A stretch of DNA of 64,000 nt from Oribacterium sp. WCC10 (GTDB taxonomy: Bacteria; Bacillota; Clostridia; Lachnospirales; Lachnospiraceae). Shown here in pieces: positions 1-8,431 of the stretch (position 1 is its first letter; the number at the start of each line of letters is the position of its first letter). A program made the translations under genes and the position numbers. The stretch is from the NCBI RefSeq assembly GCF_900113415.1, contig NZ_FOPH01000009.1, positions 62,001-126,000 of the forward strand, given 5' to 3'. A model generated the notes under the pieces. That model was not told where the DNA came from and made no database searches. It worked only from the letters and a program-made list of their open reading frames with translations.

Positions 1-836
1 TCATAATCAAGCCACTGAATAACCTTGTTGATGCCCTGCAAAAGATATCCCAGGGAGATTTTGAAGTTAAACTTGATGAGAATTCCGGACTTCAGGAATT
101 CCGAAATATGAATAAAAATTTCAATCGAATGGCTAAGGAACTTTCCAATACTGAAACCCTGAGGAATGACTTCGTATCCAATGTTTCTCACGAGTTTAAA
201 ACTCCTCTTTCTTCCATAGAGGGGTATGCTTCCCTCATGCTTGCGCCGGATATATCCAAAGATGAACTTCAGGTATATGCAAAAAAGATTATGACCAGTA
301 CCAAACAGCTATCCTCACTGACAGGTAACATACTGGCTCTTTCAAGACTAAACACCGGAACCATCAATGAGACTCCCGTTTTATATTCTTTGGATGAACA
401 GATTCGCGAATCCATACTTATGCTGGAGCAGAAATGGACACAAAAAAATATTGACCTTGAAATGGAACTTCCGGAGGTCAATATCATGAATTATCAAAAT
501 TTACTTTTTCAGGTCTGGACCAATATCTATTCTAATGCCATAAAGTTCTCACCTGACAACTCCACTATCACTACCCTCATTGAAAAGGAAGATAATGTCA
601 TAAAAGTAAGTATCAGGGATCAGGGTATAGGAATGACCGAGGAACAGATCCATCACATATTTGATAAATTCTTTCAGGCCGATACTGCTCATAAATCCGA
701 GGGAAACGGTCTGGGGCTCGCAATCTGCGCTTCAATCCTGAAGCTTTCGGGAGGAAGCATACAGGTTCAAAGTACACTGGGGAAAGGATCAGAATTTGTA
801 GTTTTTCTTCCATACTCAATCCTACCACAAAAATAG
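1..836 (+). CDS. Sensor histidine kinase, C-terminal part (5' end outside window)
   Basis: The open frame runs from the window edge (reading from base 3), so the sensor and membrane part is missing. What remains starts with the end of a HAMP linker (IIKPLNNLVDAL), followed by a HisKA dimerisation domain with the phosphoacceptor histidine in NVSHEFKTPLSS. The HATPase_c domain has an N box (NIYSNAIKFS), G1 box (DQGIGM), F box (DKFFQAD) and G2 box (GNGLGLAI), all intact. It should therefore be an active membrane kinase that phosphorylates a response regulator, probably encoded upstream of the window. It converges on the MATE gene with about 115 bases between them and no clear terminator. The signal sensed cannot be told from this fragment. 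Confidence 0.93.
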   Translation, partial: IIKPLNNLVDALQKISQGDFEVKLDENSGLQEFRNMNKNFNRMAKELSNTETLRNDFVSNVSHEFKTPLSSIEGYASLMLAPDISKDELQVYAKKIMTSTKQLSSLTGNILALSRLNTGTINETPVLYSLDEQIRESILMLEQKWTQKNIDLEMELPEVNIMNYQNLLFQVWTNIYSNAIKFSPDNSTITTLIEKEDNVIKVSIRDQGIGMTEEQIHHIFDKFFQADTAHKSEGNGLGLAICASILKLSGGSIQVQSTLGKGSEFVVFLPYSILPQK

Positions 837-952
837 CAGGCATCACACTTAGTGTATCATTCAAGGTTATGTGCGATAAGATATCAGACACGCACTTTAG
901 AATTCATTAGAACTTCTTCTCTTTCACCCACTTCTCTATCATACAAGTATGT

Positions 953-2746
953 TCATATCCTGACCAAAAGATTATTCAGTTTTAATATACATGTATACCG
1001 GAATTCTTTTGATAAACCAATGATGATTCTTATTCCGGGATGATGCATGATATCATTTTCAGAATACATTTCCAGCTGCTTTACAGGGTCAAATATGAGA
1101 CAGTTATCCCTGATTCGGAGGATATAGTCATCTCCTTTTTTCAGGACGCGAACATCTATGCTATGCGCCCTTTTATCCTTGCTGAATCCATGCTCTATGA
1201 TATTTCCGGCCATTTCCTCAACAGCAAGTGCCATATGATATCTGCGATATGTATCACAGCCATGTTCTTCGCAGAACTTCCAGACCGCCCTCGTGAGCCT
1301 GGTCACATCCTTCATGGAATCGGTGCTTAAGTCAATGCAGTCTTCCTCCGGAACATCAAAGGTATCGGGAAGCAGCAAAATCTTATCCAAAATCCCCTTA
1401 TCTCCTATTCCCATCATCCGGCTCTTAACATTAATCAAAATCACATAATAAATATACATGAGCAGCTGGGTTGCCGGAAATGCAAACCATACTGCATTGG
1501 CTTTGAACCGGAATGAAAGCAGACCTGCTGAAAGCATCAAAAATCCCGATTCGGACAAAAATCCGGAAACGGAAGATAACCGACTTCTTCCGATACCCTG
1601 AAAATAATTAAAGTAAATCAGGCTTAGTCCATAAAATGGCATCCCGATTGCATATGAACGAACTGCCACTGTTGCCAGACTCAGGGCCTCAGAGTGTTCC
1701 TTGATATAGAGCGATGCAAACTGCGGTGCAAATATCCATGTAAAGACAGCAACTCCCAATGTAATCATCAAAGTTGCCTGTAATGAAGTGAAAAGTAATC
1801 GCTTCATCCTTGGACGATCCTCCTCTCCCATGAGGATTCCTGCCATGATGGCAACAGTATCTGCCATACCGATCGTCAGACTGCAAAGTATATCATCCGC
1901 CTGCTGATAAACAGAGTATGCTGCTATAGCCGATGAAGATGCCACCAACGCAAGAAGTCTGTTCATAAATGCCGTACGCAGTGTGAATCCTATTCTGAAC
2001 ACACCGACAGGTATCCCCTGTGATACTATGCCTTTCAGCTCACTCAGCCTGATATACTTGAAGGAATATCGGAGTATGGCCTCCTTTTTTCTGAAATGCA
2101 ACAGGAGAACCGCAAGTGCCATATAATAGCTGATACTGGTAGCCAGTCCCATACCAAAAGTGTCTCCGTGAATCACAAATGCCACGATAAAGTCCATTAG
2201 TACATCTGTTACCGTAAGTACTATGGATGCTATAACCGGAAGATTTCTGTCATTATCAATGGGATAATAACCATTTAATATCCTCATGGCATTCATAGCC
2301 GGAAGTCCAAAAGAAATTCCAAGGAGATATGCCCTTGCCTTGGGTAAAAGCGCAGAAGCATTGCCGGTGGCGCCAAGTACTCTTGCTATATGAGCTGAAA
2401 AAGGAATCAGAATCAACATCAACAAGGTGGCAATTCCAACCGTAACTGTGATGGCCAGCGAAAAAATCCCCTGCGCCTCCTTAAGTTTTCCTTCTCCTAT
2501 AAGTCTTGTGAACCGGTTTCTGGAACCTGTGGATATCACTGTTCCGAAAAGGGCAAAACACGTCATCAGCGGACTAACGATACCAAATGCGGCCATTGAA
2601 TCCACTCCCAGACATCGTCCGATGATCACACCGTCTATGAGATTTCCCAGCATATGTGTCAGTTCAGACAAAAAAAACGCCATTAACTGAGCATAAAATG
2701 TATCTCTGATTATCCTGCTCTCTTGTATAACTATTCCTCTACTCAT
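953..2746 (-). CDS. MATE-family transporter fused to a C-terminal anti-sigma-type ATPase domain
   Basis: The 597-residue protein has about 445 N-terminal residues typical of the MATE/NorM multidrug and organic cation exporters: twelve hydrophobic segments, starting with YAQLMAFFLSELTHMLGNLIDG. After residue 450 comes a soluble HATPase_c_2 domain of the RsbW/SpoIIAB kind, with an N box EEMAGNIIEHGF and a G1-like RDNCLIFDP. The G2 region (HPGIRIIIG) departs from the usual glycine-rich form, so ATP binding is likely but kinase activity is uncertain. It is the last gene of a reverse-strand set with a SpoIIE phosphatase and a STAS protein, the classical partners of such ATPase domains. A reasonable inference is that transport is switched by partner binding. 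The start is the first ATG, with only a weak ribosome binding site. Confidence 0.88.
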   Translation of the reverse strand: MSRGIVIQESRIIRDTFYAQLMAFFLSELTHMLGNLIDGVIIGRCLGVDSMAAFGIVSPLMTCFALFGTVISTGSRNRFTRLIGEGKLKEAQGIFSLAITVTVGIATLLMLILIPFSAHIARVLGATGNASALLPKARAYLLGISFGLPAMNAMRILNGYYPIDNDRNLPVIASIVLTVTDVLMDFIVAFVIHGDTFGMGLATSISYYMALAVLLLHFRKKEAILRYSFKYIRLSELKGIVSQGIPVGVFRIGFTLRTAFMNRLLALVASSSAIAAYSVYQQADDILCSLTIGMADTVAIMAGILMGEEDRPRMKRLLFTSLQATLMITLGVAVFTWIFAPQFASLYIKEHSEALSLATVAVRSYAIGMPFYGLSLIYFNYFQGIGRSRLSSVSGFLSESGFLMLSAGLLSFRFKANAVWFAFPATQLLMYIYYVILINVKSRMMGIGDKGILDKILLLPDTFDVPEEDCIDLSTDSMKDVTRLTRAVWKFCEEHGCDTYRRYHMALAVEEMAGNIIEHGFSKDKRAHSIDVRVLKKGDDYILRIRDNCLIFDPVKQLEMYSENDIMHHPGIRIIIGLSKEFRYTCILKLNNLLVRI

Positions 2747-2813
2747 GATTTGTTTAATATCTACCCCTTAGAATGTGTTGTCGAATACATTAAATGAAAC
2801 ATTTTCTATTCAT

Positions 2814-2875
2814 ATGACGTGGGTGTCAAAAGTGCATGACACTCACTGATTAGCACCAACAATGTGCTGCATCAT
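2814..2875 (+). repeat. Dispersed palindromic repeat R1, degenerate copy
   Basis: It begins ATGACGTGGGTGTCAAAAGT, continues with the CACTCACTGATTAGC core and ends GCTGCATCAT. The second hairpin arm (the CACACATTCGTGTG part) is shortened here. The end overlaps the stop codon of the SpoIIE-type gene. It lies between two genes of one operon. Confidence 0.7.
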
Positions 2876-4887
2876 TCATAATCTTCTGTAAGGGGTGTTA
2901 CGTCAAACTTGAGTGTAAGTATATTCCTGTCTTCGATTCGGTTATAAATCATTTCCTTTGAATTTTTGCGGGCCATCATTAAACCGATTCCCCCCTTATC
3001 AAGTTCTTCAAATTCTTTTTTATTGACAGATGTTTTCACCGGATCAAACGGAATTCCATCATCAAAAAATGTCACTGAATAGATATTACCTATCCTTTCG
3101 CAGGAAAAACTGACATTACCGGCTTCGGAATAATTCACAATATTCGAAAAAATCTCCTCACATGCCAGCAGAATTTTCCTAGAAATTTCGTTTTCGCCAA
3201 GAGATGTCAAAATAGTTTGCTTAACTGTTTTAAATGACTCCATTTCCGGAGTAAGATAATTGCTGTTCATCTCATTATTTTTATATATGGCAGCTGTGCA
3301 TGTAATGTCATCGAACTGTTCAAGACCTTCGGAAAAACGCTTTACCGAATCCACTATGGAATGGACAAGTATATGCGCACCGGAAAATCCATCCTGCTGA
3401 TAATTCTTTTTAATTATCTCAACAAGTTTTCTCTCACCATACTGGACTTTTTCTGTATTTAATGTTTCTGTTACACCGTCAGTATATATGAGAACACCTT
3501 CTCCATCCTTTAGGGTTATCTCTTCTTCCTTTATATCCGCATCATCAAAAATCCCAAGCGCCATGCCGGTGTCTACATCGATATATGACGGAACTCTGCC
3601 AAGAAGAATCGGCGGAGTATGTCCGGCATTTGCAAGGGTTAGAATGCCTGTTTTTGTGTTAAGCTTTGCCGCCAATACTGTAGCAAACATATTCTCAGGA
3701 TTGGCCATACAGATTTCTCCGTTAACAAAGTTAAGTGTTTCCGAAAGGGAAGACCCCATTCTCAGATTTTCTCTTATGGTGGTCTTTACCATAACCATAA
3801 AAAGTGCCGCCGAAATACCTTTACCGGAACTGTCTCCAACGACGATGCAGACATTATCCTTATCCAGATTGAAGATATCGTAAAAATCACCGCCTACCTC
3901 TCTTGCCGGATGTTCATATCCGAATACTTCATATCCATTACCCGAAAGACCATGTTCAAAAGGAACAATACCGCACTGTATCTTTCTTGCAATATCAAGC
4001 TGTGTTCCAACCTGGACTTTTTCCATCGTAAGCTTTTCGATATCATTGACATATTCAGATATATCTACAGCCATTTCATCGAAGGACGCCTCTATATCCG
4101 TCACTTCATCTTCGAAAAAGGTTTTTCTGCCCGGTGAGTATATCTCTGCATCTCTGTCCTTAACAAAATGCTTCATCTTCCAGGATAATGTTTTTATAGG
4201 TCGAATCACCATCTTCCTTATGAGCATAAGGGCTATCAGGAATGTAAGTCCGATGACGAACATTTCCTGCGCAAAAGTATGTATCAGATACTCATAGGCA
4301 AGCTTCATTATTGAATCTATGTCAACACCAACTCCTATCAAAGCAACAATATCATCATCCTGATCAGTTATAGGAGAAATGTGCAGATAGATATCTCCGT
4401 ATTGATTGCTTATCAATTCAAAGTCCTGTTTTGAAGTGCCGTTCAGAACATTTTTCTCTGCATTATGCAATGGCACACTGTATATATTGCCGCTTTCATA
4501 GCCGTAATCTTCATTCATACGTGCATCATCATCCTGATTGTTGGCCGCAATTATGATGTAATGCCTGTTCAGTTCCTTATCTATGGTATATAAACTGATA
4601 AATCTTAAACCGAAACCCAAACATAAATGTCTTAATGTATCATGAATCCTTACTCTGTACTGTTCATCCTCCTGAAGTGCATCTATGCTACCCTCATAAT
4701 CAAGGGCTGTCTTAACGGTGGAACCTACTATTCCAGCTGTAGCGGTTCCCTGTTTCTGAACTTCATTGAGGCTATAGATATACTGTATTCCAACTGTGAG
4801 TAATGATGATAAAATCAGTGAAATCGTAAACAAAAGAGCGATTCTTTTCAGTATGGATATCCTGAGTTTTTTTCTTTTTTTCGCCAT
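2872..4887 (-). CDS. Membrane sensor SpoIIE/RsbU-type phosphatase with C-terminal RsbW-like ATPase domain
   Basis: The 671-residue protein has a first membrane helix (about residues 16-40), an extracytoplasmic sensor domain of the single-Cache type (about 40-200), a second helix (about 205-225, AQEMFVIGLTFLIALMLI) and a HAMP-like linker. A PP2C/SpoIIE domain follows (about 300-525; motifs EVGGDFYDIF, GDSSGKGISAALFM, YTDGVTE carry the metal-binding aspartates). The C-terminal 130 residues are a HATPase domain (LACEEIFSNIVNYSEAG, FDDGIPFDP, GGIGLMMARK). It thus combines phosphatase and kinase halves of a partner-switching module; its substrate is probably the STAS protein 72 bases upstream. ATG at 4887 with GGAAG just upstream is preferred over a TTG four codons earlier. 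Confidence 0.9.
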   Translation of the reverse strand: MAKKRKKLRISILKRIALLFTISLILSSLLTVGIQYIYSLNEVQKQGTATAGIVGSTVKTALDYEGSIDALQEDEQYRVRIHDTLRHLCLGFGLRFISLYTIDKELNRHYIIIAANNQDDDARMNEDYGYESGNIYSVPLHNAEKNVLNGTSKQDFELISNQYGDIYLHISPITDQDDDIVALIGVGVDIDSIMKLAYEYLIHTFAQEMFVIGLTFLIALMLIRKMVIRPIKTLSWKMKHFVKDRDAEIYSPGRKTFFEDEVTDIEASFDEMAVDISEYVNDIEKLTMEKVQVGTQLDIARKIQCGIVPFEHGLSGNGYEVFGYEHPAREVGGDFYDIFNLDKDNVCIVVGDSSGKGISAALFMVMVKTTIRENLRMGSSLSETLNFVNGEICMANPENMFATVLAAKLNTKTGILTLANAGHTPPILLGRVPSYIDVDTGMALGIFDDADIKEEEITLKDGEGVLIYTDGVTETLNTEKVQYGERKLVEIIKKNYQQDGFSGAHILVHSIVDSVKRFSEGLEQFDDITCTAAIYKNNEMNSNYLTPEMESFKTVKQTILTSLGENEISRKILLACEEIFSNIVNYSEAGNVSFSCERIGNIYSVTFFDDGIPFDPVKTSVNKKEFEELDKGGIGLMMARKNSKEMIYNRIEDRNILTLKFDVTPLTEDYE

Positions 4888-4959
4888 CGTTCTTCCCAAA
4901 CTGTCACATATGTATCGTCAGCATTGTCCCATTTATTCAATCCCGACATATACAAAAAA

Positions 4960-5250
4960 TCATTCGATATTTACTCTCTTGGTTATACCGGTCATATTCA
5001 GGACTTCAAATACTTCTCCCGAAACGGATTTAAGCGTAACGTTTCCACTCATCTTTTTGTAAGCTGACACGATTTGTCTTATACCTGAGGATGAAATGTA
5101 CTCCAGTTCCTTAAAGTCAAAAACTATGGAAGCAATATCACTTCCGATTTCGTCCAATACCGCTGCCAGTTCAGGCGCAGACTGTGTATCAAGCCATCCC
5201 TTCAACTCTAAAGTAACGGTATCACCCTCAACGATCTTTTTTATATCCAT
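4960..5250 (-). CDS. STAS-domain anti-sigma factor antagonist
   Basis: This 96-residue protein is one STAS domain of the SpoIIAA/RsbV type. The phosphorylatable serine lies in the conserved FDFKELEYISSSGIRQIV stretch. Proteins of this family bind an RsbW-type ATPase when unphosphorylated and are released by its kinase activity. Here it is the first gene of the operon that continues with the SpoIIE-type phosphatase and the MATE-ATPase fusion, so both partners are at hand. A strong ribosome binding site (CAGGAGGGG) precedes the ATG. No sigma factor gene is nearby, so the final target may not be a sigma factor. Confidence 0.93.
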   Translation of the reverse strand: MDIKKIVEGDTVTLELKGWLDTQSAPELAAVLDEIGSDIASIVFDFKELEYISSSGIRQIVSAYKKMSGNVTLKSVSGEVFEVLNMTGITKRVNIE

Positions 5251-5311
5251 GTTTCCCCTCCTGTAACAATGAATAAATCCCGAAAACTCATAGAAAATAA
5301 GACACTATATA

Positions 5312-5390
5312 ATGACGTGAGTGTCAAAAGTATTTGCCACTCACTAATTAGCGCTAACGCACACATTCGTGTGTAATATGCTGCTATCAT
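5312..5390 (+). repeat. Dispersed palindromic repeat R1, near-complete copy
   Basis: This 79-base copy starts ATGACGTGAGTGTCAAAAGT and ends GCTGCTATCAT. It contains a hairpin GTGAGTG...CACTCAC, the palindrome TTAGCGCTAA and a second hairpin ACACATTCGTGTGT. It lies upstream of the STAS gene, in its promoter region. Confidence 0.85.
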
Positions 5391-5573
5391 TATATCACAA
5401 AGTGGCCCTTGTCATACGAATGAGCTGTAAACCCTTACAACTTTATCGTTACATCTTCACTCTAAGAAAATATCTCATGAAAGAATAAAATATGTCGATG
5501 TAAAAAACAAAGATTTAATAAGAACTAAAAAGACTATCATGAACATTGCCGTCAAAAAGGTTTCGACCTTTGA

Positions 5574-5579
5574 TATAAT
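5574..5579 (+). promoter_or_regulatory. Extended -10 promoter element upstream of the GGDEF gene
   Basis: TATAAT at 5574-5579 is preceded by TGA, which gives an extended -10. No good -35 is seen. The same 12-mer TTGATATAATGA occurs again at 49296-49307 and 58027-58038 upstream of two other forward genes. It overlaps the left end of the repeat at 5578-5776. Confidence 0.5.
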
Positions 5580-5776
5580 GATGCAAGGGTCAAAAGTACC
5601 AAATCACGTGCTTGCACGTTGATTTGAGACTTTATGACCCGCCCGAACACGAATAACGTAGTCGTTTTGCATAGCAAAAGGACGTGAGTTATGAGTGTTC
5701 AGCAGCACATTGCACACGAATGTGTGCGTGCTGCGCATCATCAGTGAGTGGCAAATACTTTTGACACTCACGTCAT
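5578..5776 (+). repeat. Composite R2-R1 palindromic element (199 bp)
   Basis: The left end is ATGATGCAAGGGTCAAAAGT and the right end CACTCACGTCAT, whose complement is ATGACGTGAGTG, so the ends are imperfect terminal inverted repeats. The left half (R2) holds two hairpins: GGGTCA...TGACCC enclosing AAATCACGTG...CACGTTGATTT, then GAACACGAATAACG...GTTATGAGTGTTC. The right half is R1 in reverse orientation. No open reading frame of note is inside. It looks like a MITE-type element. Confidence 0.75.
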
Positions 5777-5783
5777 ATAATAA

Positions 5784-5834
5784 CGTGAGTGCGCTGACGT
5801 TAATCAGTGGGGGCAATACATTTTACACTCCCAT
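5784..5834 (-). repeat. Degenerate R1 copy, reverse orientation
   Basis: It directly follows the composite element. GCTGACGTTAATCAGTG, CAATACATTTTACACTCCC and CATC match the reverse R1 sequence with several changes. It makes this spot a nested or tandem cluster of repeats just before the GGDEF gene. Confidence 0.55.
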
Positions 5835-5874
5835 CTTTAATATAGTTACAGTTTTTGAACCGGGGTTTTATACA

Positions 5875-7047
5875 ATGCCGAATGAATATGCAATTCTTTA
5901 TTTTGAGATAAATCTCTTTTCTCTTATACTTATAGGAATCATCCTCTTCAAGACCAGAGGTCTTTCGAAGATGGTGGCACAAACACATTTTGCCATATCC
6001 ATAATTGCGGAAATGGTGTTCTTTGCCTCCGACACGTTGTTTGTGCTGATATATGAAGGGATACTTCCGGGCGGCAGATTTGTGCTGATGACATGTAAAG
6101 AGCTCTACTTCCTGTCAACCGAGCTTATGTGTTTTTTCTGGTTTCTCTATTTTGAATATCTCAGGGAAACCACTTTTGTAAAGAAGCGAAATCACGTCAT
6201 GTATTCCACATCTTTACTGTGGCTGCTGGTGATTCTTCTTTTGACAAATCCCATAGGAAAATCTCTCTTTTATTTTGATGCCGGTGGAGAATATCACAGA
6301 GGACCTCTCTTTATACTTACATATGTACTCTCATATAGCTATGTTGTGATAGCTTTCATCAGAGCCATGATCAACATTTTTAAAGAAACCGATGAAAGTA
6401 ATAAAGAGTTTCTCATAAAACTATGTCTTTTCCCTATCGGTCCCGGAATATCCGGGATTCTGCAGTTTGTGCAGCCAAGAATTCCTGTTGCATGTGTAGC
6501 GATTTCGCTTTCTACATTTTTCCTGTATCTCACATGGATCGATCAGTTAATATCACTTGATCCACTGACCGGACTCAATAATCGCAAACAGCTTACGCAT
6601 GGCTTTGAAAGCCTGTCAAAAAGCGCAGGAGAACACGATAGTATCTGGCTTTATCTCATAGATGTAAATCACTTTAAACAGATAAATGATACTTTTGGAC
6701 ATCTGCAGGGTGATAAGGCGCTTAAGATCATTGCAGAGACATTAAAAGCCGCCTGCAAGGGAATGGACAAGGGTACCGTGATCGCCAGATTTGGCGGTGA
6801 TGAATTTGTGATTCTTGTTCCGGGAAACAGTGAATATGAAAGTAACATGCTGAAGAATACCATAAATGATAAGCTTAAAGAACTATCCTCTAAAAAAAGT
6901 ATTCCTTTTGAGCTAACCGTAAGCATAGGAGTTGCAAAAGCAGAAGCCGGTGAAAGCCTTAAAGATCTGCTGTCCAGAGCCGATGAAGCCATGTACATAG
7001 AAAAGAAGGCGGGAAAAAGCCAGGCAATGAATCTTAATCAGAGGTAA
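5875..7047 (+). CDS. Membrane-bound diguanylate cyclase (GGDEF)
   Basis: The 390-residue protein has about seven hydrophobic segments in residues 1-215 and a C-terminal GGDEF domain (about 225-385). The domain has DPLTGLNNRKQL at its start and the intact signature RFGGDEFVIL, so it should make cyclic di-GMP from two GTP. No RxxD inhibitory site is present at the usual place five residues before GGDEF, so product inhibition through that site is unlikely. The frame is open upstream to 5695, but that part lies inside the palindromic repeats; ATG 5875 with GGGG about ten bases upstream and MPNEYAILYFEINLF as the first residues is more likely. The N-terminal membrane domain is of unknown signal specificity. 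Confidence 0.9.
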   Translation: MPNEYAILYFEINLFSLILIGIILFKTRGLSKMVAQTHFAISIIAEMVFFASDTLFVLIYEGILPGGRFVLMTCKELYFLSTELMCFFWFLYFEYLRETTFVKKRNHVMYSTSLLWLLVILLLTNPIGKSLFYFDAGGEYHRGPLFILTYVLSYSYVVIAFIRAMINIFKETDESNKEFLIKLCLFPIGPGISGILQFVQPRIPVACVAISLSTFFLYLTWIDQLISLDPLTGLNNRKQLTHGFESLSKSAGEHDSIWLYLIDVNHFKQINDTFGHLQGDKALKIIAETLKAACKGMDKGTVIARFGGDEFVILVPGNSEYESNMLKNTINDKLKELSSKKSIPFELTVSIGVAKAEAGESLKDLLSRADEAMYIEKKAGKSQAMNLNQR

Positions 7048-7060
7048 TTGTTTCGCCGTG

Positions 7061-7127
7061 TGCCGGAAATAAGTTTTACTAAGAACCGGAGAACGCCCTT
7101 CAGTTCTGAGCATTCAAATTTCCGGCA
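7061..7127. terminator. Inverted repeat after the GGDEF gene
   Basis: TGCCGGAAAT (7061-7070) and ATTTCCGGCA (7118-7127) are perfect 10-base arms enclosing a smaller stem AGAAC/GTTCT (7082-7086, 7103-7107). It starts 14 bases after the stop codon. No T-tract follows, so it may be a mRNA end structure rather than a classical terminator. Confidence 0.4.
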
Positions 7128-7246
7128 GAACTGTTACAATAAAAGAAAATATATCATTTGGACAAATCCGAGCAGAAAATGACATGATGATTCTTTCCTG
7201 AACATTTATGATGTAAGTGCAAGAATCAAAGGAAGGAAACATTAAC

Positions 7247-8140
7247 ATGGAGTGGATAACCGGTGTACGAAAAGCAATTGATTATATGGAGAAGCATCTG
7301 ACCGATGACATCAGTGCGCAGGATGTGGCGGAACATGTGTATCTCTCATCATTTTTTCTTCAGAAGGGATTCTCTCTGATGACCGGTTATGGCATCGGGG
7401 AGTATATCAGAAACAGAAGGCTTTATAATGCAGCGATGGACCTGAAGAATACGGATGCAAAGGTTATAGATATAGCCTGCACATATTGCTATGAAACACC
7501 GGAAAGCTTCTCAAAAGCATTTTCACGTTTCCATGGAGTAACCCCGACAGAGGCTCGTGACGGAGCTCCTGTAAGGACATTTCTTCCTTTGACTATCAAA
7601 GTTCAGATTCAGGGAGGCGATCAGATGGATGTAAAGATAACACCTATGTTTCAATTCAAGGTTATAGGTTTTCAGAAGATATTCGATGATGAAACCGCTT
7701 ATCAGGAGATACCGAAGTTCTGGAATGAGATCATCGAGAAGTATGCTGCCAATGTTTATGCCGGAAATGAGCCGGTCAATGCCTATGAAAGAGCCATCGT
7801 AGATAACTGCATCGGTGAGTACGGAGTCTGCATCGATGATATCGGATCAGGGAAGTTCCGTTATATGGTGGCAGGTAAATACACAGGTGGCGAAGTTCCG
7901 GAAGGGATGGTGGTATATGAATTTCCAAGAGGTGACTGGGCGGTTTTCGACTGTATAGGCCCTGTCCCCGAAGCCCTGCAAAACGTGAATACGCGCATCT
8001 TTAAGGAATGGCTCCCTGGCAATCCGGAGTATGAACTCTGCGGAAATGCTACAGCAGAGTGGTATGACTGTGTTAACGGAAAAATGTCTGACCCGGATTA
8101 CCACAGCGCAATCTGGATTCCGGTAAAGAGAAAAAACTGA
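7247..8140 (+). CDS. AraC-family regulator with GyrI-like effector domain
   Basis: The N-terminal 105 residues form the two helix-turn-helix motifs of AraC/XylS proteins (DDISAQDVAEHVYLSSFFLQKGF and VIDIACTYCYETPESFSKAF). The remaining 190 residues are a GyrI-like (SOUL/BmrR-type) ligand-binding domain, as in Rob and many MerR/AraC multidrug regulators; the end GNATAEWYDCVNGKMSDPDYHSAIWIPVKRK is characteristic. Such proteins sense small hydrophobic or cationic compounds and activate efflux genes. The target is not evident here; the MATE fusion 4.5 kb away is one candidate. ATG 7247 with AAGGAAGG upstream is preferred over an in-frame GTG at 7217. Confidence 0.88.
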   Translation: MEWITGVRKAIDYMEKHLTDDISAQDVAEHVYLSSFFLQKGFSLMTGYGIGEYIRNRRLYNAAMDLKNTDAKVIDIACTYCYETPESFSKAFSRFHGVTPTEARDGAPVRTFLPLTIKVQIQGGDQMDVKITPMFQFKVIGFQKIFDDETAYQEIPKFWNEIIEKYAANVYAGNEPVNAYERAIVDNCIGEYGVCIDDIGSGKFRYMVAGKYTGGEVPEGMVVYEFPRGDWAVFDCIGPVPEALQNVNTRIFKEWLPGNPEYELCGNATAEWYDCVNGKMSDPDYHSAIWIPVKRKN

Positions 8141-8258
8141 GGAAACACTGATTATATCAGCATTTCCCTAAGCATCTATTGAATTTATAGCAGTTACTTC
8201 AATTTGAACACTAAAACAGATTTCTCCATCCTATCTTTATCAAAAGACCAAATTTAAA

Positions 8259-8295
8259 AACCACTGACAGGATTGATGATCACCCATCAGTGGTT
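8259..8295. terminator. Putative bidirectional terminator between AraC gene and hcp
   Basis: AACCACTGA (8259-8267) and TCAGTGGTT (8287-8295) are nine-base perfect arms with a 19-base loop. A TATTTGATTT stretch follows on the forward side and AAATTTAAA precedes. It lies in the 291-base gap between the convergent AraC and hcp genes; I see nothing else in that gap. Confidence 0.4.
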
Positions 8296-8431
8296 ATTTG
8301 ATTTCTGCGATATCCAATTGACGACAAGCCGGTTCAGGCGGAATTATCACAGCTGTATCCTAAAAAACTTACAAGGAATATACAAACACTGTTTCTGTTA
8401 ACAGAAGCCAATTGACTAACCGTCTAAAAGA

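Noticed and set aside
5695-5874. N-terminal extension of the GGDEF protein
   Set aside because: The frame is open, but the sequence lies inside the R1/R2 repeats and the residues are repeat-derived. ATG 5875 begins the membrane domain.
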